Source: Chryseobacterium oranimense
Lineage (GTDB): Bacteria > Bacteroidota > Bacteroidia > Flavobacteriales > Weeksellaceae
DNA length: 64,000 bases
Assembly (NCBI RefSeq): GCF_025244725.1
Contig: NZ_CP104203.1
Location: 2,232,001-2,296,000, forward strand
Reading direction: 5' to 3'
A model generated the notes under the pieces. That model did no database searches. It saw only the letters and a list, made by a program, of their open reading frames with translations, and was not told the origin of the DNA. A program made the position numbers and the translations under genes. Shown here one piece after another: positions 35,996 to 44,630 of this stretch (its first letter is position 1; the number at the start of each line of letters is the position of its first letter).

Positions 35996-36494
35996 TCTTC
36001 ACAAAGAAATCTCAAATAAAATAATCAATAAGAAATCAGGACTGTAGATTGATTAAAATTAATTTATGAAACTACCCCTCGGTTTTCATTTAAATAAAAG
36101 TATCAATTATTTATCCGCTATTTGGAAAGTAGCACATCTTTCTGATTTTCCAATATGTTACAAAGGCCTGCTATATGCAGGTTTTTTATTTTTACTTTCA
36201 CATGAAAGTTCGGGGTTTATCCTTTCAAGTTCACTGATTAAGTCTTCACAAAGACTTTTATTTTTGGTTAAGGCTGGACTTGTCATTCATATAACGCTAT
36301 CAACCAGTAACCTAAATTCAATTTTATATTCTGGATGTCAGTTAAAAATAAATTAATTAACCATTATCAGAATTATCATTCACTTCGATCCAAAAAGGTC
36401 AATTCTATTTTACATAATATTAAAAATTATGAATAAAAAAGGCTTTTTTGGTCTTATTATTGAATAATATGAAGGGTCACCCAACACCAATTAT
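35996..36494. other. Gene-free stretch between the peroxidase and NADH dehydrogenase genes
   Basis: A 96-codon frame (36066-36356) exists, but I do not believe it codes: its translation is Leu/Ser-rich, has no signal or domain, and no promoter precedes it. I see no RNA gene, terminator or repeat here. Confidence 0.5.
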
Positions 36495-37763
36495 ATGAAA
36501 AAGCACATTGTAATTGTCGGAGGAGGTTTTGCCGGAATCAATCTGATCAAAACTTTAAAAAACGACAAAAGGTTTCGCATTACATTGGTAGATAAAAACA
36601 ACTATCATTTTTTTCCGCCTCTTATTTATCAGGTGGCTACTTCTTTTATCCAGGCTTCCAACATCAGCTATCCGTTCAGGAGATTATTTTCCAACTATAA
36701 AAATGTAAATTTTCACATGGGAAGCCTTCTCAGGGTGATTCCTGAAAGCAAAACGATTGAAACAGATACGGGAAACTTAAATTACGACTATCTGGTCGTT
36801 GCTTTGGGAACAGAATCCAATTTCTTCGGGATGGAAAATGTACAAAGGTGTTCATTACCCATGAAAAGCATTGAAGAAGCCCTTTATCTGAGAAATCATA
36901 TGCTGCTGAATCTTGAAGAGGCTGCCCGTAACAAAGATGTGACCCAGGCACAAAAATTACAGAATATTGTGATTGCCGGAGGCGGTCCCACCGGGGTAGA
37001 GCTGGCCGGGATGCTTGCAGAAATGGGAAATTACATCGCCAAAAAGGAATATCCTGAGATCAAGCTAAGCTTTTCCAATCTGTATTTAATTGATGCTATG
37101 CCTACTTTGCTGGGTCCTATGAGTGAAACAGCGCAGAAAACAGCTTATGACACTTTAAAGAATTTAGGGGTTAAAATCATTCTGAATGTTTCTGTCAAAG
37201 ATTATGTAGACAGTAAAGTAATCCTGTCGGACGGAAGTTCTATAGAAACAGAAACGCTCATCTGGACGTCAGGGGTCATTGGCAGGGAGGTTCCCGGCCT
37301 TCCTGAGGAGAGCATCGGAAAAGGCAGACGTATTTTGGTAGATGCTTATAATAAAGTAGAAGGAACAAAAAACATATATGCCGTGGGAGATATATGCCTG
37401 CAGTTTACGGATAAAGATTTCCCCAAGGGACATCCACAACTGGCACAGGTCGCGATTCAGCAGGCAAAAAAACTGGCGGAAAATTTCAAACGGATAGAAG
37501 ATGAAAAAGTTCTGGCTCCGTTCAGCTATAATGATAAAGGAAGCATGGCTATTATTTCCAAGTACAATGCGGTAGTGGATCTGCCCAAATTTTCGTTTAA
37601 AGGCTTTACTGCATGGCTTACCTGGCTGTTCATCCACATTATCCCTCTGGTGGGATTCAGAAGTAAAATAAGTCTGGCATTAGACTGGTTCAGATTGTTC
37701 ATTACCAATAACCCTTCCATACGTCTTATTCTTTACCCGAAACGGAATACCAGCAAGGAATAA
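36495..37763 (+). CDS. Type II NADH dehydrogenase / FAD-dependent oxidoreductase
   Basis: The 422-residue protein has an N-terminal FAD motif IVGGGFAG (about 7-14), a second dinucleotide motif IVIAGGGPTGVELAGMLAEMG, and the C-terminal FAD block NIYAVGDICLQ. An amphipathic or membrane-associated C-terminus (about 360-410) includes WLFIHIIPLVGF. This fits single-subunit, non-proton-pumping NADH:quinone oxidoreductase (NDH-2), which feeds electrons to menaquinone. It is a single-gene unit. Confidence 0.9.
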   Translation: MKKHIVIVGGGFAGINLIKTLKNDKRFRITLVDKNNYHFFPPLIYQVATSFIQASNISYPFRRLFSNYKNVNFHMGSLLRVIPESKTIETDTGNLNYDYLVVALGTESNFFGMENVQRCSLPMKSIEEALYLRNHMLLNLEEAARNKDVTQAQKLQNIVIAGGGPTGVELAGMLAEMGNYIAKKEYPEIKLSFSNLYLIDAMPTLLGPMSETAQKTAYDTLKNLGVKIILNVSVKDYVDSKVILSDGSSIETETLIWTSGVIGREVPGLPEESIGKGRRILVDAYNKVEGTKNIYAVGDICLQFTDKDFPKGHPQLAQVAIQQAKKLAENFKRIEDEKVLAPFSYNDKGSMAIISKYNAVVDLPKFSFKGFTAWLTWLFIHIIPLVGFRSKISLALDWFRLFITNNPSIRLILYPKRNTSKE

Positions 37764-37861
37764 TTTTGTGCATCTTATTTTAGCACGTACATCACAATGC
37801 CTACCACACAAATCCCTATTTTATTACATCCGTAACGGATATCAAAAAAATGGAAACCTTA

Positions 37862-38278
37862 TTATGAAGATTCAGTATGGCCGTCAATAGACCGGGCTTC
37901 TACAGATCCCTCCGCCTTTTTAGGAAGCTTTCCTATTTTTTCATAGAATTTATGGAGTTCATCAAGCTCCTCTTCGGTCAAGTCTTCAATATCCACAATG
38001 CGGTTGCTCGCATTTTCATGAGCGGCAATAAGCTCATTCAGCTTGATCTGAATCGCTTTGGAGTCCTTGTTCTGAGCTTTCTGAATTAAAAATACCATAA
38101 GAAATGTTACAATGGTAGTCCCTGTATTGATCACCATCTGCCATACTTCAGAAAATTTAAATAACGGCCCTGTAGCCGCCCAGATAATCACCAGTATGCT
38201 GGCTCCGATAAATGCTCCCGGGCTTCCGGCAAAGCAGGCCGCCCAATCCGAGAAAGTATCAAAAAAATTCTTTTTCAT
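37862..38278 (-). CDS. Small membrane protein, low-affinity iron permease-like
   Basis: From ATG 38278 the protein has 138 residues; the longer frame to 38356 has an A/T-rich leader-like N-terminus. Two membrane spans (AGSPGAFIGASILVIIWAA and VINTGTTIVTFLMVFLIQ) are followed by NKDSKAIQIKLNELI and an acidic tail. This pattern matches the low-affinity iron permease (Fet4-like) family of short bacterial proteins, whose transport role in bacteria is not well shown. Confidence 0.8.
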   Translation of the reverse strand: MKKNFFDTFSDWAACFAGSPGAFIGASILVIIWAATGPLFKFSEVWQMVINTGTTIVTFLMVFLIQKAQNKDSKAIQIKLNELIAAHENASNRIVDIEDLTEEELDELHKFYEKIGKLPKKAEGSVEARSIDGHTESS

Positions 38279-38395
38279 AATAATCCTCAATAATCTTAAG
38301 TTAAACAATAAACTAATTTCATTAATATTATCGGAATATTTCATGATCCTGATCATAAAAGGCCTAACAGAGCCATTCTACAGAATAAAAAAGCA

Positions 38396-38426
38396 TAAAA
38401 AAACCGCTGCAATCTGTACAGCGGTT
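38396..38426 (-). terminator. Terminator of the SH3-like secreted protein gene
   Basis: On the minus strand AACCGCTG (38419-38426) pairs with CAGCGGTT (38402-38409) and runs into at least six T. It lies 22 bp past the stop. Confidence 0.8.
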
Positions 38427-38448
38427 ACTTTATTCTTCAAATTGAATT

Positions 38449-39291
38449 TTATTTTAGCTTATAAGAATTTCCATCCCAAAGATAGGTTTTGGAAGATCGC
38501 TTTTTCTTTTCCCTGTCTTTATCATCTTTTTCCATTTCCTCTGTTTTAAAGATGAATGCATTGGGAATTCCGCCTTTATCATTGGGAAATACAAATTCTT
38601 CGGAATGGTAATATACATCGGCATCTCCTACATTCATCAGCTGTGGCAGAGCAACGAGCTTTTTATCTTTGAAAAGAACATACTGATCGTAGCTTGCAAT
38701 TCCACATGCTTCCCCTGAAACCATCGCTTTAAGGGTTAGTTCTACATTCTGCAGCTTATGATTGCTTTCAATAGTGAAGGTAGCATAGCTCATCTCCTCT
38801 CCTTTTCCGGTATCGAAGTACACCTCATCAACCAAATTGGTTCCTTCGATGACTTTTATCCCGGCAATGTTCTGCTTTATGATTTCATTGTAATCTTTAT
38901 TTTTGCGGTCTATGGTTTTAGACAATCCGAAAAGAAAGTCGTACCCGCTTTTATTACGGTAGCCCACACAAAGATTGCCGCCCCAGACATAGCCTTCCGA
39001 AACCTGGTCTCCTTTCTGATAAGATATTTTATACCAGTTGGCACCTCTTTCTCCCAGTCTCAGGACTACTTCCTCCTTTTTAAGAATCATTACCTGTTGA
39101 TTGGTCTTCAGCGAATCGGTTACCTCAGATTTTACATCCGGCTGTTTTCTTACCCGGGTCCAATCCGTAAAGATTTTTTGTGGCTTATTTTCCTCAAAAC
39201 CAAAAACTCCGTCAGGATAGGTCATGTTTTCTTCCTGTGCGGAAAAAAATTGCAGCATCATTAAAAACAGAACGGTTAGTAAAGATTTCAT
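38449..39291 (-). CDS. Secreted protein with SH3-like segment
   Basis: The 280-residue protein has a signal peptide ending FFSAQ. Residues about 38-110 (DWTRVRKQPDVKSEV to ISYQKGDQVSEGYVWGGNLC) look like a bacterial SH3 fold, common in periplasmic cell-wall-binding proteins. The C-terminal part is a beta-rich region of unknown type (LKAMVSGEACGIASYDQY). It is followed by a terminator and lies 12 bp after prmA, so the two may be co-transcribed. Confidence 0.65.
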   Translation of the reverse strand: MKSLLTVLFLMMLQFFSAQEENMTYPDGVFGFEENKPQKIFTDWTRVRKQPDVKSEVTDSLKTNQQVMILKKEEVVLRLGERGANWYKISYQKGDQVSEGYVWGGNLCVGYRNKSGYDFLFGLSKTIDRKNKDYNEIIKQNIAGIKVIEGTNLVDEVYFDTGKGEEMSYATFTIESNHKLQNVELTLKAMVSGEACGIASYDQYVLFKDKKLVALPQLMNVGDADVYYHSEEFVFPNDKGGIPNAFIFKTEEMEKDDKDREKKKRSSKTYLWDGNSYKLK

Positions 39292-39303
39292 AGTTTTATT
39301 TTA

Positions 39304-40131
39304 TTATTTTTCCAGCAGCAGGCTTACCCACTCTTCACGCTGCAGTTTCTTTTTAAGTTCCAGTCCACTTTCCCTGCAAACTTCCAGAATATCATCCACA
39401 TCGAAGAAACAAAGTCCGGACAACAGCAATTTTCCACCTTCATTCATTACAGAAACATAGGTTGGAATATCAGAAATCAGAATATTCCTGTTGATATTGG
39501 CCAGAATAATATCGAATGTTTCTTTTCCCAGATTTTCTGCGGTTCCCAGTTCAATATCAAGCTCAACACTGTTTCTTGCTGCATTTTCCTTTGAATTTTC
39601 CACAGACCATTCATCAATATCAATCGCTTTGGTATCTCCTGCCCCTATCTGCTTTGCATAAATCGCCAGAACCGAAGTTCCGCAACCCATATCAAGTACT
39701 TTTTTACCTTTAAAATCAATATCCATCATCTGCTGGATCATCAGGTGCGTGGTAGGATGGTGACCTGTCCCGAATGACATTTTCGGCTGAATAATAATTT
39801 CATGCATGCCTGGTATGGATTCATGGAATTCGGCACGGATCATCACTTTATCATCAATATTGATGGGTGAAAAGTTCTTTTCCCATTCTTCATTCCAGTT
39901 GATGTTCGGCATTTCCTCAAAAGTATAGCTGATCTGAACATTCTCGTTTTCAAAAATAGGAAGAGACTTCAGATCTTCTTCTTTAAACAGTTCTTTCTGA
40001 ATATATCCTAAAATCCCGTCAATTTCTTCGGTAAAACTGTCAAAGCCTATTTCAATAAGCTCTGCCATCAGAATCTCGTTCCATGGCTGCAATGGAGAAA
40101 TCTTGAAATTGAATTCTAAATAATTTTGCAT
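39304..40131 (-). CDS. prmA: Ribosomal protein L11 methyltransferase
   Basis: From ATG 40131 the protein has 275 residues; a TTG at 40152 lies in the promoter. It has an N-terminal PrmA domain (QNYLEFNFKIS, FDSFTEEIDG), the SAM motif VLDMGCGTSVLAIYA and the ILANINRNIL catalytic block. It trimethylates lysines and the N-terminus of L11 in the cytoplasm. The minus-strand -7 element TATTTTTG is at 40150-40157. Confidence 0.93.
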   Translation of the reverse strand: MQNYLEFNFKISPLQPWNEILMAELIEIGFDSFTEEIDGILGYIQKELFKEEDLKSLPIFENENVQISYTFEEMPNINWNEEWEKNFSPINIDDKVMIRAEFHESIPGMHEIIIQPKMSFGTGHHPTTHLMIQQMMDIDFKGKKVLDMGCGTSVLAIYAKQIGAGDTKAIDIDEWSVENSKENAARNSVELDIELGTAENLGKETFDIILANINRNILISDIPTYVSVMNEGGKLLLSGLCFFDVDDILEVCRESGLELKKKLQREEWVSLLLEK

Positions 40132-40149
40132 GTAGTAAGTAATTTGGTG

Positions 40150-40157
40150 CAAAAATA
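40150..40157 (-). promoter_or_regulatory. -7 element of prmA
   Basis: The minus strand reads TATTTTTG, 18 bp before the prmA ATG, so the leader is very short. Confidence 0.55.
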
Positions 40158-40315
40158 AGGATGTTATTATTGTTAAAAAAATTGAAGTGACATGAGTATT
40201 GTTAATTTTGAGGATAATTATTTTTATTTCAATCGCAAGGATGCAAAGTTTTTTAATAAGCTTGACATTTTTTAAGACTGCAAAGGCGTTGCACTTAGCA
40301 ACGGGTGAGATTTTT

Positions 40316-40393
40316 TATTTCGGCTAAAGCCGGGTGAATCCGGATGAATTAAAAAAGCGGGCTAAAGCCCGCTCTATTGAATATGTTTACCGT
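40316..40393 (-). repeat. Dispersed hairpin repeat, family 2, copy 1
   Basis: Two hairpins (CGGCTAAAGCCG at 40320-40331, and GCGGGC/GCCCGC around TAAA at 40357-40372) are followed by CTATTGAATATGTTTAC. The whole matches, inverted, 54479-54551. The stretch 40132-40454 between prmA and the SDR gene has no gene; a repeat-rich segment is all I see. Confidence 0.75.
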
Positions 40394-40454
40394 TTTTAAT
40401 TACTCTGTTCAATGATCTTGCATCATGAATCCCGTAACCAATAACCCGCAATGC

Positions 40455-41168
40455 CTATGGATTCGTAGAAAAAATAGAACCGTTCGCAATCAGTGCTCTT
40501 CTGTTCATCTTTAAAATATCTCTTACCCACTCTGCAAAGTCTTCAGGCTGAAGTACCTTATCAGGATTTCCGTCGGTAAGCCCGCTCTGGATGCTTAAGT
40601 CGGACGCAATTGTGCTTGGTGTCAGCGTAATGACGCGGATGTTCTGCTTTCTCCATTCCGCCATCATAGACTGCGACAGGGAAACTACAGCTGCTTTTGA
40701 CGCTGCATAGGCTGACATATTGGGACCGCCTTTCAAACCTGCTGTAGAAGCTACATTTACAATATCTCCTTCTCCTTTAGCTTTCATAAACGGATAAGCT
40801 GCTTTTGCGGCATAGTAAACTCCAAACAGATTGGTTTTAATTACCTGCTCCCAGGTTTCAGACGGCATTTCCTCGATAGCTCCAAAATCTCCTATTCCTG
40901 CGTTGTTAATCAGAATATCAATACCGCCCAATTGTTCTGCCAAAGATTCTATCCCGGCTTTTACCTGGATTTCATTGTCTACAGAAAAAACTGCATAGGT
41001 TGAGTTCACTCCCATCTTTTTGATTTCTTCAACCGTCATTTTAAGGTTTTCCTCATTTCTGCCGGTAATGGCAACATTCACTCCTTCATTGGCCAAGGCC
41101 AGGGCCACCGCTTTTCCAAGTCCTCTTCCGCCACCGGTTACGACGGCATTTTTTCCGCTTATATTCAT
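40455..41168 (-). CDS. SDR family NAD(P)-dependent oxidoreductase (FabG-like)
   Basis: From ATG 41168 the protein has 237 residues; upstream residues in the longer frame are untranslated leader. It has the Rossmann motif TGGGRGLGKA (near residue 12), NNAGIGDFG and the active YxxxK (SAYAASKAAV) with the STAG serine. It is the classical short-chain dehydrogenase layout and resembles 3-ketoacyl-ACP reductase, but the substrate is unclear. The -7 TAAATTTG is on the minus strand at 41189-41196. Confidence 0.9.
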   Translation of the reverse strand: MNISGKNAVVTGGGRGLGKAVALALANEGVNVAITGRNEENLKMTVEEIKKMGVNSTYAVFSVDNEIQVKAGIESLAEQLGGIDILINNAGIGDFGAIEEMPSETWEQVIKTNLFGVYYAAKAAYPFMKAKGEGDIVNVASTAGLKGGPNMSAYAASKAAVVSLSQSMMAEWRKQNIRVITLTPSTIASDLSIQSGLTDGNPDKVLQPEDFAEWVRDILKMNRRALIANGSIFSTNP

Positions 41169-41188
41169 AATACTATTGTTTCGTCCTG

Positions 41189-41196
41189 CAAATTTA
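41189..41196 (-). promoter_or_regulatory. -7 element of the SDR gene
   Basis: The minus strand reads TAAATTTG, 20 bp before the ATG at 41168. Confidence 0.5.
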
Positions 41197-41282
41197 CGAA
41201 AGAACATTTTTAAAGAACCGATAGAATCGGGATTTAACCGAATTTTAATAGTAACCTGTCATTTTTACTACAAAAAGGATTT

Positions 41283-41460
41283 TTTTTTAACACTTAAGTT
41301 ATTTTAATGTTCCAGGTTTAAGGTTTAATGCTTTAAGGATAAAAAGTTCACTTAAGTTCCAAGAAAAATGAATATTTCATACCGACAAAAATTCGTCGGA
41401 TCAAAATTCCCCTCCCATGGAGGGGTGGCGAAAATTCGAAGAATTTTTGACGGGGTGGTT
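41283..41460 (-). repeat. Dispersed double-hairpin repeat, family 1, copy 2 (long form)
   Basis: Read on the minus strand it begins ACCACCCCGTC, holds the two hairpins (AAAATTCTTCGAATTTT and CCCCTCCATGGGAGGGG) and continues with a tail: GATCCGAC, ACTTAAGTGA, ATCCTTAAA, AAACCTTAAAC and a final CTTAAGTGTTAAAA. The tail is shared, in order, with 60352-60540 but not with 774-842. It fills most of the gene-free stretch 41169-41551, which otherwise holds only a promoter and a terminator. Confidence 0.85.
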
Positions 41461-41483
41461 TACAGCACAATCCTTTCAAGTTA

Positions 41484-41520
41484 CTAAAAAAAACAAAACC
41501 GGCTTATAAAAAACCGGTTT
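41484..41520 (-). terminator. Terminator of the susC-susD-phosphoesterase operon
   Basis: On the minus strand AAACCGG (41514-41520) pairs with CCGGTTT (41496-41502) and is followed by a T-rich run. It lies 31 bp past the phosphoesterase stop. Confidence 0.8.
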
Positions 41521-41551
41521 CTGAATAGAAAGTATAGTAAAAAATAAAAAG

Positions 41552-43141
41552 CTATGGAATAAGAACTGCGTTCTGTACCTCAAATTCTTCTGAAGCTGTA
41601 AACTGATTTCCGTACATATCATAAGCTTTCACCTCAAGGGTATGTTTTCCTAAAGCCAGCTTCTTAGGGAAACCCGCAGTCCATATATGTTTTGATATTT
41701 CAGGATTGGATGGTCTTTTGCCTGGAAACAAAGTTTGTGTTGAATCCCATTTAAATACGGAAAGGGTAAAATTCGGATCTACTGATTCGTCGTACTCCAT
41801 TTCTTCCCAGTTTCCGTTGTCAATTTTGTATTCTACCTTGTCTTTTTTGCTTCCTATGAAGAAGTTGGCCAGAATTTTCGCAGAAGTTTTTGAAGGAAAA
41901 GGAATGACCTTCGGAACATATAAATTGATCTGATAATCTTCCGGTTTTCCAGCTGTTTTGTATTTAACCTTATATTGATTATCAGTAAAGCTGATGAATG
42001 AATATCCTTTTGCAGTTCCGTCTCTCATGGTTGAAGTAGGCAATCCTATCTCATCGGATGTTCCTGACCACCAGTCGCCGCAGGTGGTTCCTACATTGTA
42101 TTCATGCAGGTCTTTTGAACCGTTCCAACCTGCTTGTTTTCCATAGAAGATCTGTTGCTGAATGTGCGTGTGAGCCGATAAAATCAAAGCATTCTGAAAA
42201 GGAGTCAGGTAATCGAATAATTTCTGGCGGTCTGAGTTTCTGAAATTATCTTCGTTTTTATGCTCTAAAGGAATATGGAAAGAAACAACGATCAGTTTGC
42301 TTTTATCAACCAGTTTCAGGTCGTTTTCAACAAATTTTAGCTGATCTTCACGGAATCCGCCCCAGTATCCTTTACCATCTCTCGGGTCGGGATACAGAAT
42401 ATCATCCAGAATAATAAAGTGTACATTTCCATAATTGAAGGAATAATTGGCCGGACCAAAATTTGACTCAAAGGTTTCATCTGAAAAACGGTCTTCTTTG
42501 GCATCGTAATTCATATCGTGATTTCCCATGACATTATACCACGGAAGTCCAACCTCTTTCATCACATCAGCATAAGGTTTCTGAAGGCTCAGATTATCGC
42601 CCACCAGATCTCCTAAACTGATTCCCAATACTGCATTTTTCTTGGTACTTTTTACTTCATTCACTATCGCTCTTTTGAAATAATCAAGCTCTTTTTCTGT
42701 GTAAGGCTGAGGATCCCCGAAAACAAGAATATCAAAGTTTTTGCTTTCGTCTTTTTTATAAAGCGGGAAATTCAGTTCCTTCGGAAGTTCTCCTGTAGGT
42801 GCAGTTCCTTTGTACTTAAAATCAGAAGGTGAACCTTTTGGCTTATGGTGGTAGTAGAATTGCGGAAGATTATTACCGTTCAAAGCAGTCTGGTACCCTG
42901 ACGGCTTAATCACAAAGATCGTCTGGTCTTCCTGAACCGGCAGGCTGTATCTCCCGTTTTTATCGGTAAGGACTACCTGAACTCCATTGGATACTGAAAC
43001 CCCCTCAATCCCTTTTTCCCGGTTTTCTTTTTTCTGGTTCTTATTACCATCTTCAAACACATATCCTGAAACGAAATCCTGTGCAAACGCCATTGCCGAA
43101 ACCAACACGCAAGGCATTAAAAGTTTTATCCTGATATTCAT
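41552..43141 (-). CDS. Secreted calcineurin-like phosphoesterase
   Basis: This 529-residue protein has a signal peptide ending AFAQ, an N-terminal beta-sandwich domain (about 25-105), a metallophosphatase core and a C-terminal beta domain (about 375-525). The core keeps VFGDPQPY, SLGDLVGD, MGNHD, FHIPLEH and SAHTHIQ, which supply the dinuclear metal ligands. This MetallophosN-Metallophos-MetallophosC order is typical of periplasmic Bacteroidota phosphodiesterases. It is third in an operon with SusC and SusD (35-bp gap), so it likely releases phosphate from an imported or surface-bound organophosphate. Confidence 0.9.
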   Translation of the reverse strand: MNIRIKLLMPCVLVSAMAFAQDFVSGYVFEDGNKNQKKENREKGIEGVSVSNGVQVVLTDKNGRYSLPVQEDQTIFVIKPSGYQTALNGNNLPQFYYHHKPKGSPSDFKYKGTAPTGELPKELNFPLYKKDESKNFDILVFGDPQPYTEKELDYFKRAIVNEVKSTKKNAVLGISLGDLVGDNLSLQKPYADVMKEVGLPWYNVMGNHDMNYDAKEDRFSDETFESNFGPANYSFNYGNVHFIILDDILYPDPRDGKGYWGGFREDQLKFVENDLKLVDKSKLIVVSFHIPLEHKNEDNFRNSDRQKLFDYLTPFQNALILSAHTHIQQQIFYGKQAGWNGSKDLHEYNVGTTCGDWWSGTSDEIGLPTSTMRDGTAKGYSFISFTDNQYKVKYKTAGKPEDYQINLYVPKVIPFPSKTSAKILANFFIGSKKDKVEYKIDNGNWEEMEYDESVDPNFTLSVFKWDSTQTLFPGKRPSNPEISKHIWTAGFPKKLALGKHTLEVKAYDMYGNQFTASEEFEVQNAVLIP

Positions 43142-43176
43142 ATCTTTTCTTAATTTTTTATTTATTAATTCTTAGA

Positions 43177-44619
43177 TTACTTATTCCACCACATTTTTAC
43201 ATTGATATCATCTCCGCCCATCTGCTGAACTGCAGTCTGGTAATTGGCCGTATTCAAAACTTTAGGATTGGGCGGATACATTAACCTGCTTGGCATAGCA
43301 CTACCGTTCAGAAGACCTCCATTATTAGGAAGTACAGGGAATCCGGTTCTTCTTTTTTCAAACCATTGCTGCTGGTCTACAAAGAAAAGGGCTACATATT
43401 TCTGAAGCATGATTCTTTCCATTTCAGGTTTATAAGCCACGCTGGCATTGCTGAAGTAATTGGCAGGCATTACCGCTCCCCACTGTTCAATGGCTGCTTT
43501 TACGCCATTCTCGTAATACGTCTGAGCACTTCCCTGGATGATTCCTTTGAAGGCAAGCTCTGACAGAATAAACTGAAGCTCAGCATACGGATACACAAGG
43601 ATTTTCAAAGGTGCTTTGGCAAGATTCTGATTAAGGTTTGAAGGCTGATAATCGAATGTGGTTCCAAAAGCGTACCCAGAAGGTGCTCCTTTATATCCTA
43701 TATTGACATTATTCAAATCTTTTGCCTGCGAGAAAAACATAGCTAAACGCGGATCGTTGTTAGCTTTCAATGTCGTTACAAAAAATTCCGAGGCTGCTCT
43801 TCCGGTGGTAAAATCCTGAGGTCTGGCGATAGGCGGCATCAGAGGGGAAACTCCGGTGATATCCAGTTTTGCCCCATCAGCATTACTTTGAAAAACAGGA
43901 TATACAGTGGGATTACTGATGATTTCCTGAATTCTGGCATAAACATTCACTTCGCCATTTTTACTTAAAATTCTTGTCAGCAATCTTAAAGAAAGCGAAT
44001 TACAGAATTTTTTCCAGTTGGTAATTCCGTTCGCATCCGATTCCGCTTTATAAAACAGGTCATTTCCTGCAAGCACTTTATTGGTAATAAAAAGGGAATT
44101 GGCTGTTTTCAGATCATCCAGAAGCTGTACGTAAATATCTTTTTGTTTATCAAACTTAGGCTGTAAAATCCCATCATCCAGTTTGGAAGCTTCGGAAAAA
44201 GGAACATCACCATACGTATCTGTAAGATTGGAATAGATCCAGGCATTCAGAACCAAAGCAATAGCTTCGTAGTTTTTATCACCTTCCTCAACAGCAGCTT
44301 TTCTCAGGTCGTCTACCTGCTTCAGCCAGCGGTAAGAATTATTCCAGAATCCGGCGCCTGTATTTTCGGTGATGTAGTAACGGCTCAGAGAGTTTCCTTC
44401 GTTGGGAAAATCAAGAGACACCTGCATCAGGTCGAATGTAAAATCATTGGCCCTGTTATAGCCTACTGAAGCCATATTATACTGGATAGGAACCAGCAGG
44501 GAACTTGCTACCGGCTTATTGATCCTGCTCTGGTCTTTATTGATCTCATCAAGGCTTCTGTCGCACGACACAGCTCCCAAAAGCATGAGAAATGAAGATA
44601 TATAGATAAGTTTTTTCAT
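43177..44619 (-). CDS. SusD/RagB-family outer-membrane lipoprotein
   Basis: The 480-residue lipoprotein has a lipobox with Cys19 (LLGAVSC) and the helical TPR-type SusD-like fold (PVASSLLVPIQYNMASVG near the start, NLTDTYGDVPFSEA, and LSELAFKGII near residue 350). SusD proteins cap the SusC barrel and bind the ligand at the cell surface. It lies 11 bp after susC. The ligand is probably phosphorylated, to judge by the phosphoesterase downstream, but this is inference. Confidence 0.9.
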   Translation of the reverse strand: MKKLIYISSFLMLLGAVSCDRSLDEINKDQSRINKPVASSLLVPIQYNMASVGYNRANDFTFDLMQVSLDFPNEGNSLSRYYITENTGAGFWNNSYRWLKQVDDLRKAAVEEGDKNYEAIALVLNAWIYSNLTDTYGDVPFSEASKLDDGILQPKFDKQKDIYVQLLDDLKTANSLFITNKVLAGNDLFYKAESDANGITNWKKFCNSLSLRLLTRILSKNGEVNVYARIQEIISNPTVYPVFQSNADGAKLDITGVSPLMPPIARPQDFTTGRAASEFFVTTLKANNDPRLAMFFSQAKDLNNVNIGYKGAPSGYAFGTTFDYQPSNLNQNLAKAPLKILVYPYAELQFILSELAFKGIIQGSAQTYYENGVKAAIEQWGAVMPANYFSNASVAYKPEMERIMLQKYVALFFVDQQQWFEKRRTGFPVLPNNGGLLNGSAMPSRLMYPPNPKVLNTANYQTAVQQMGGDDINVKMWWNK

Positions 44620-44630
44620 TGTTCTGATTT

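Noticed and set aside
36066..36356. A 96-codon open frame in the gap between the Dyp peroxidase and NADH dehydrogenase genes
   Set aside because: Its translation is Leu/Ser-rich without signal peptide or domain, no promoter precedes it, and it is no longer than chance frames here.
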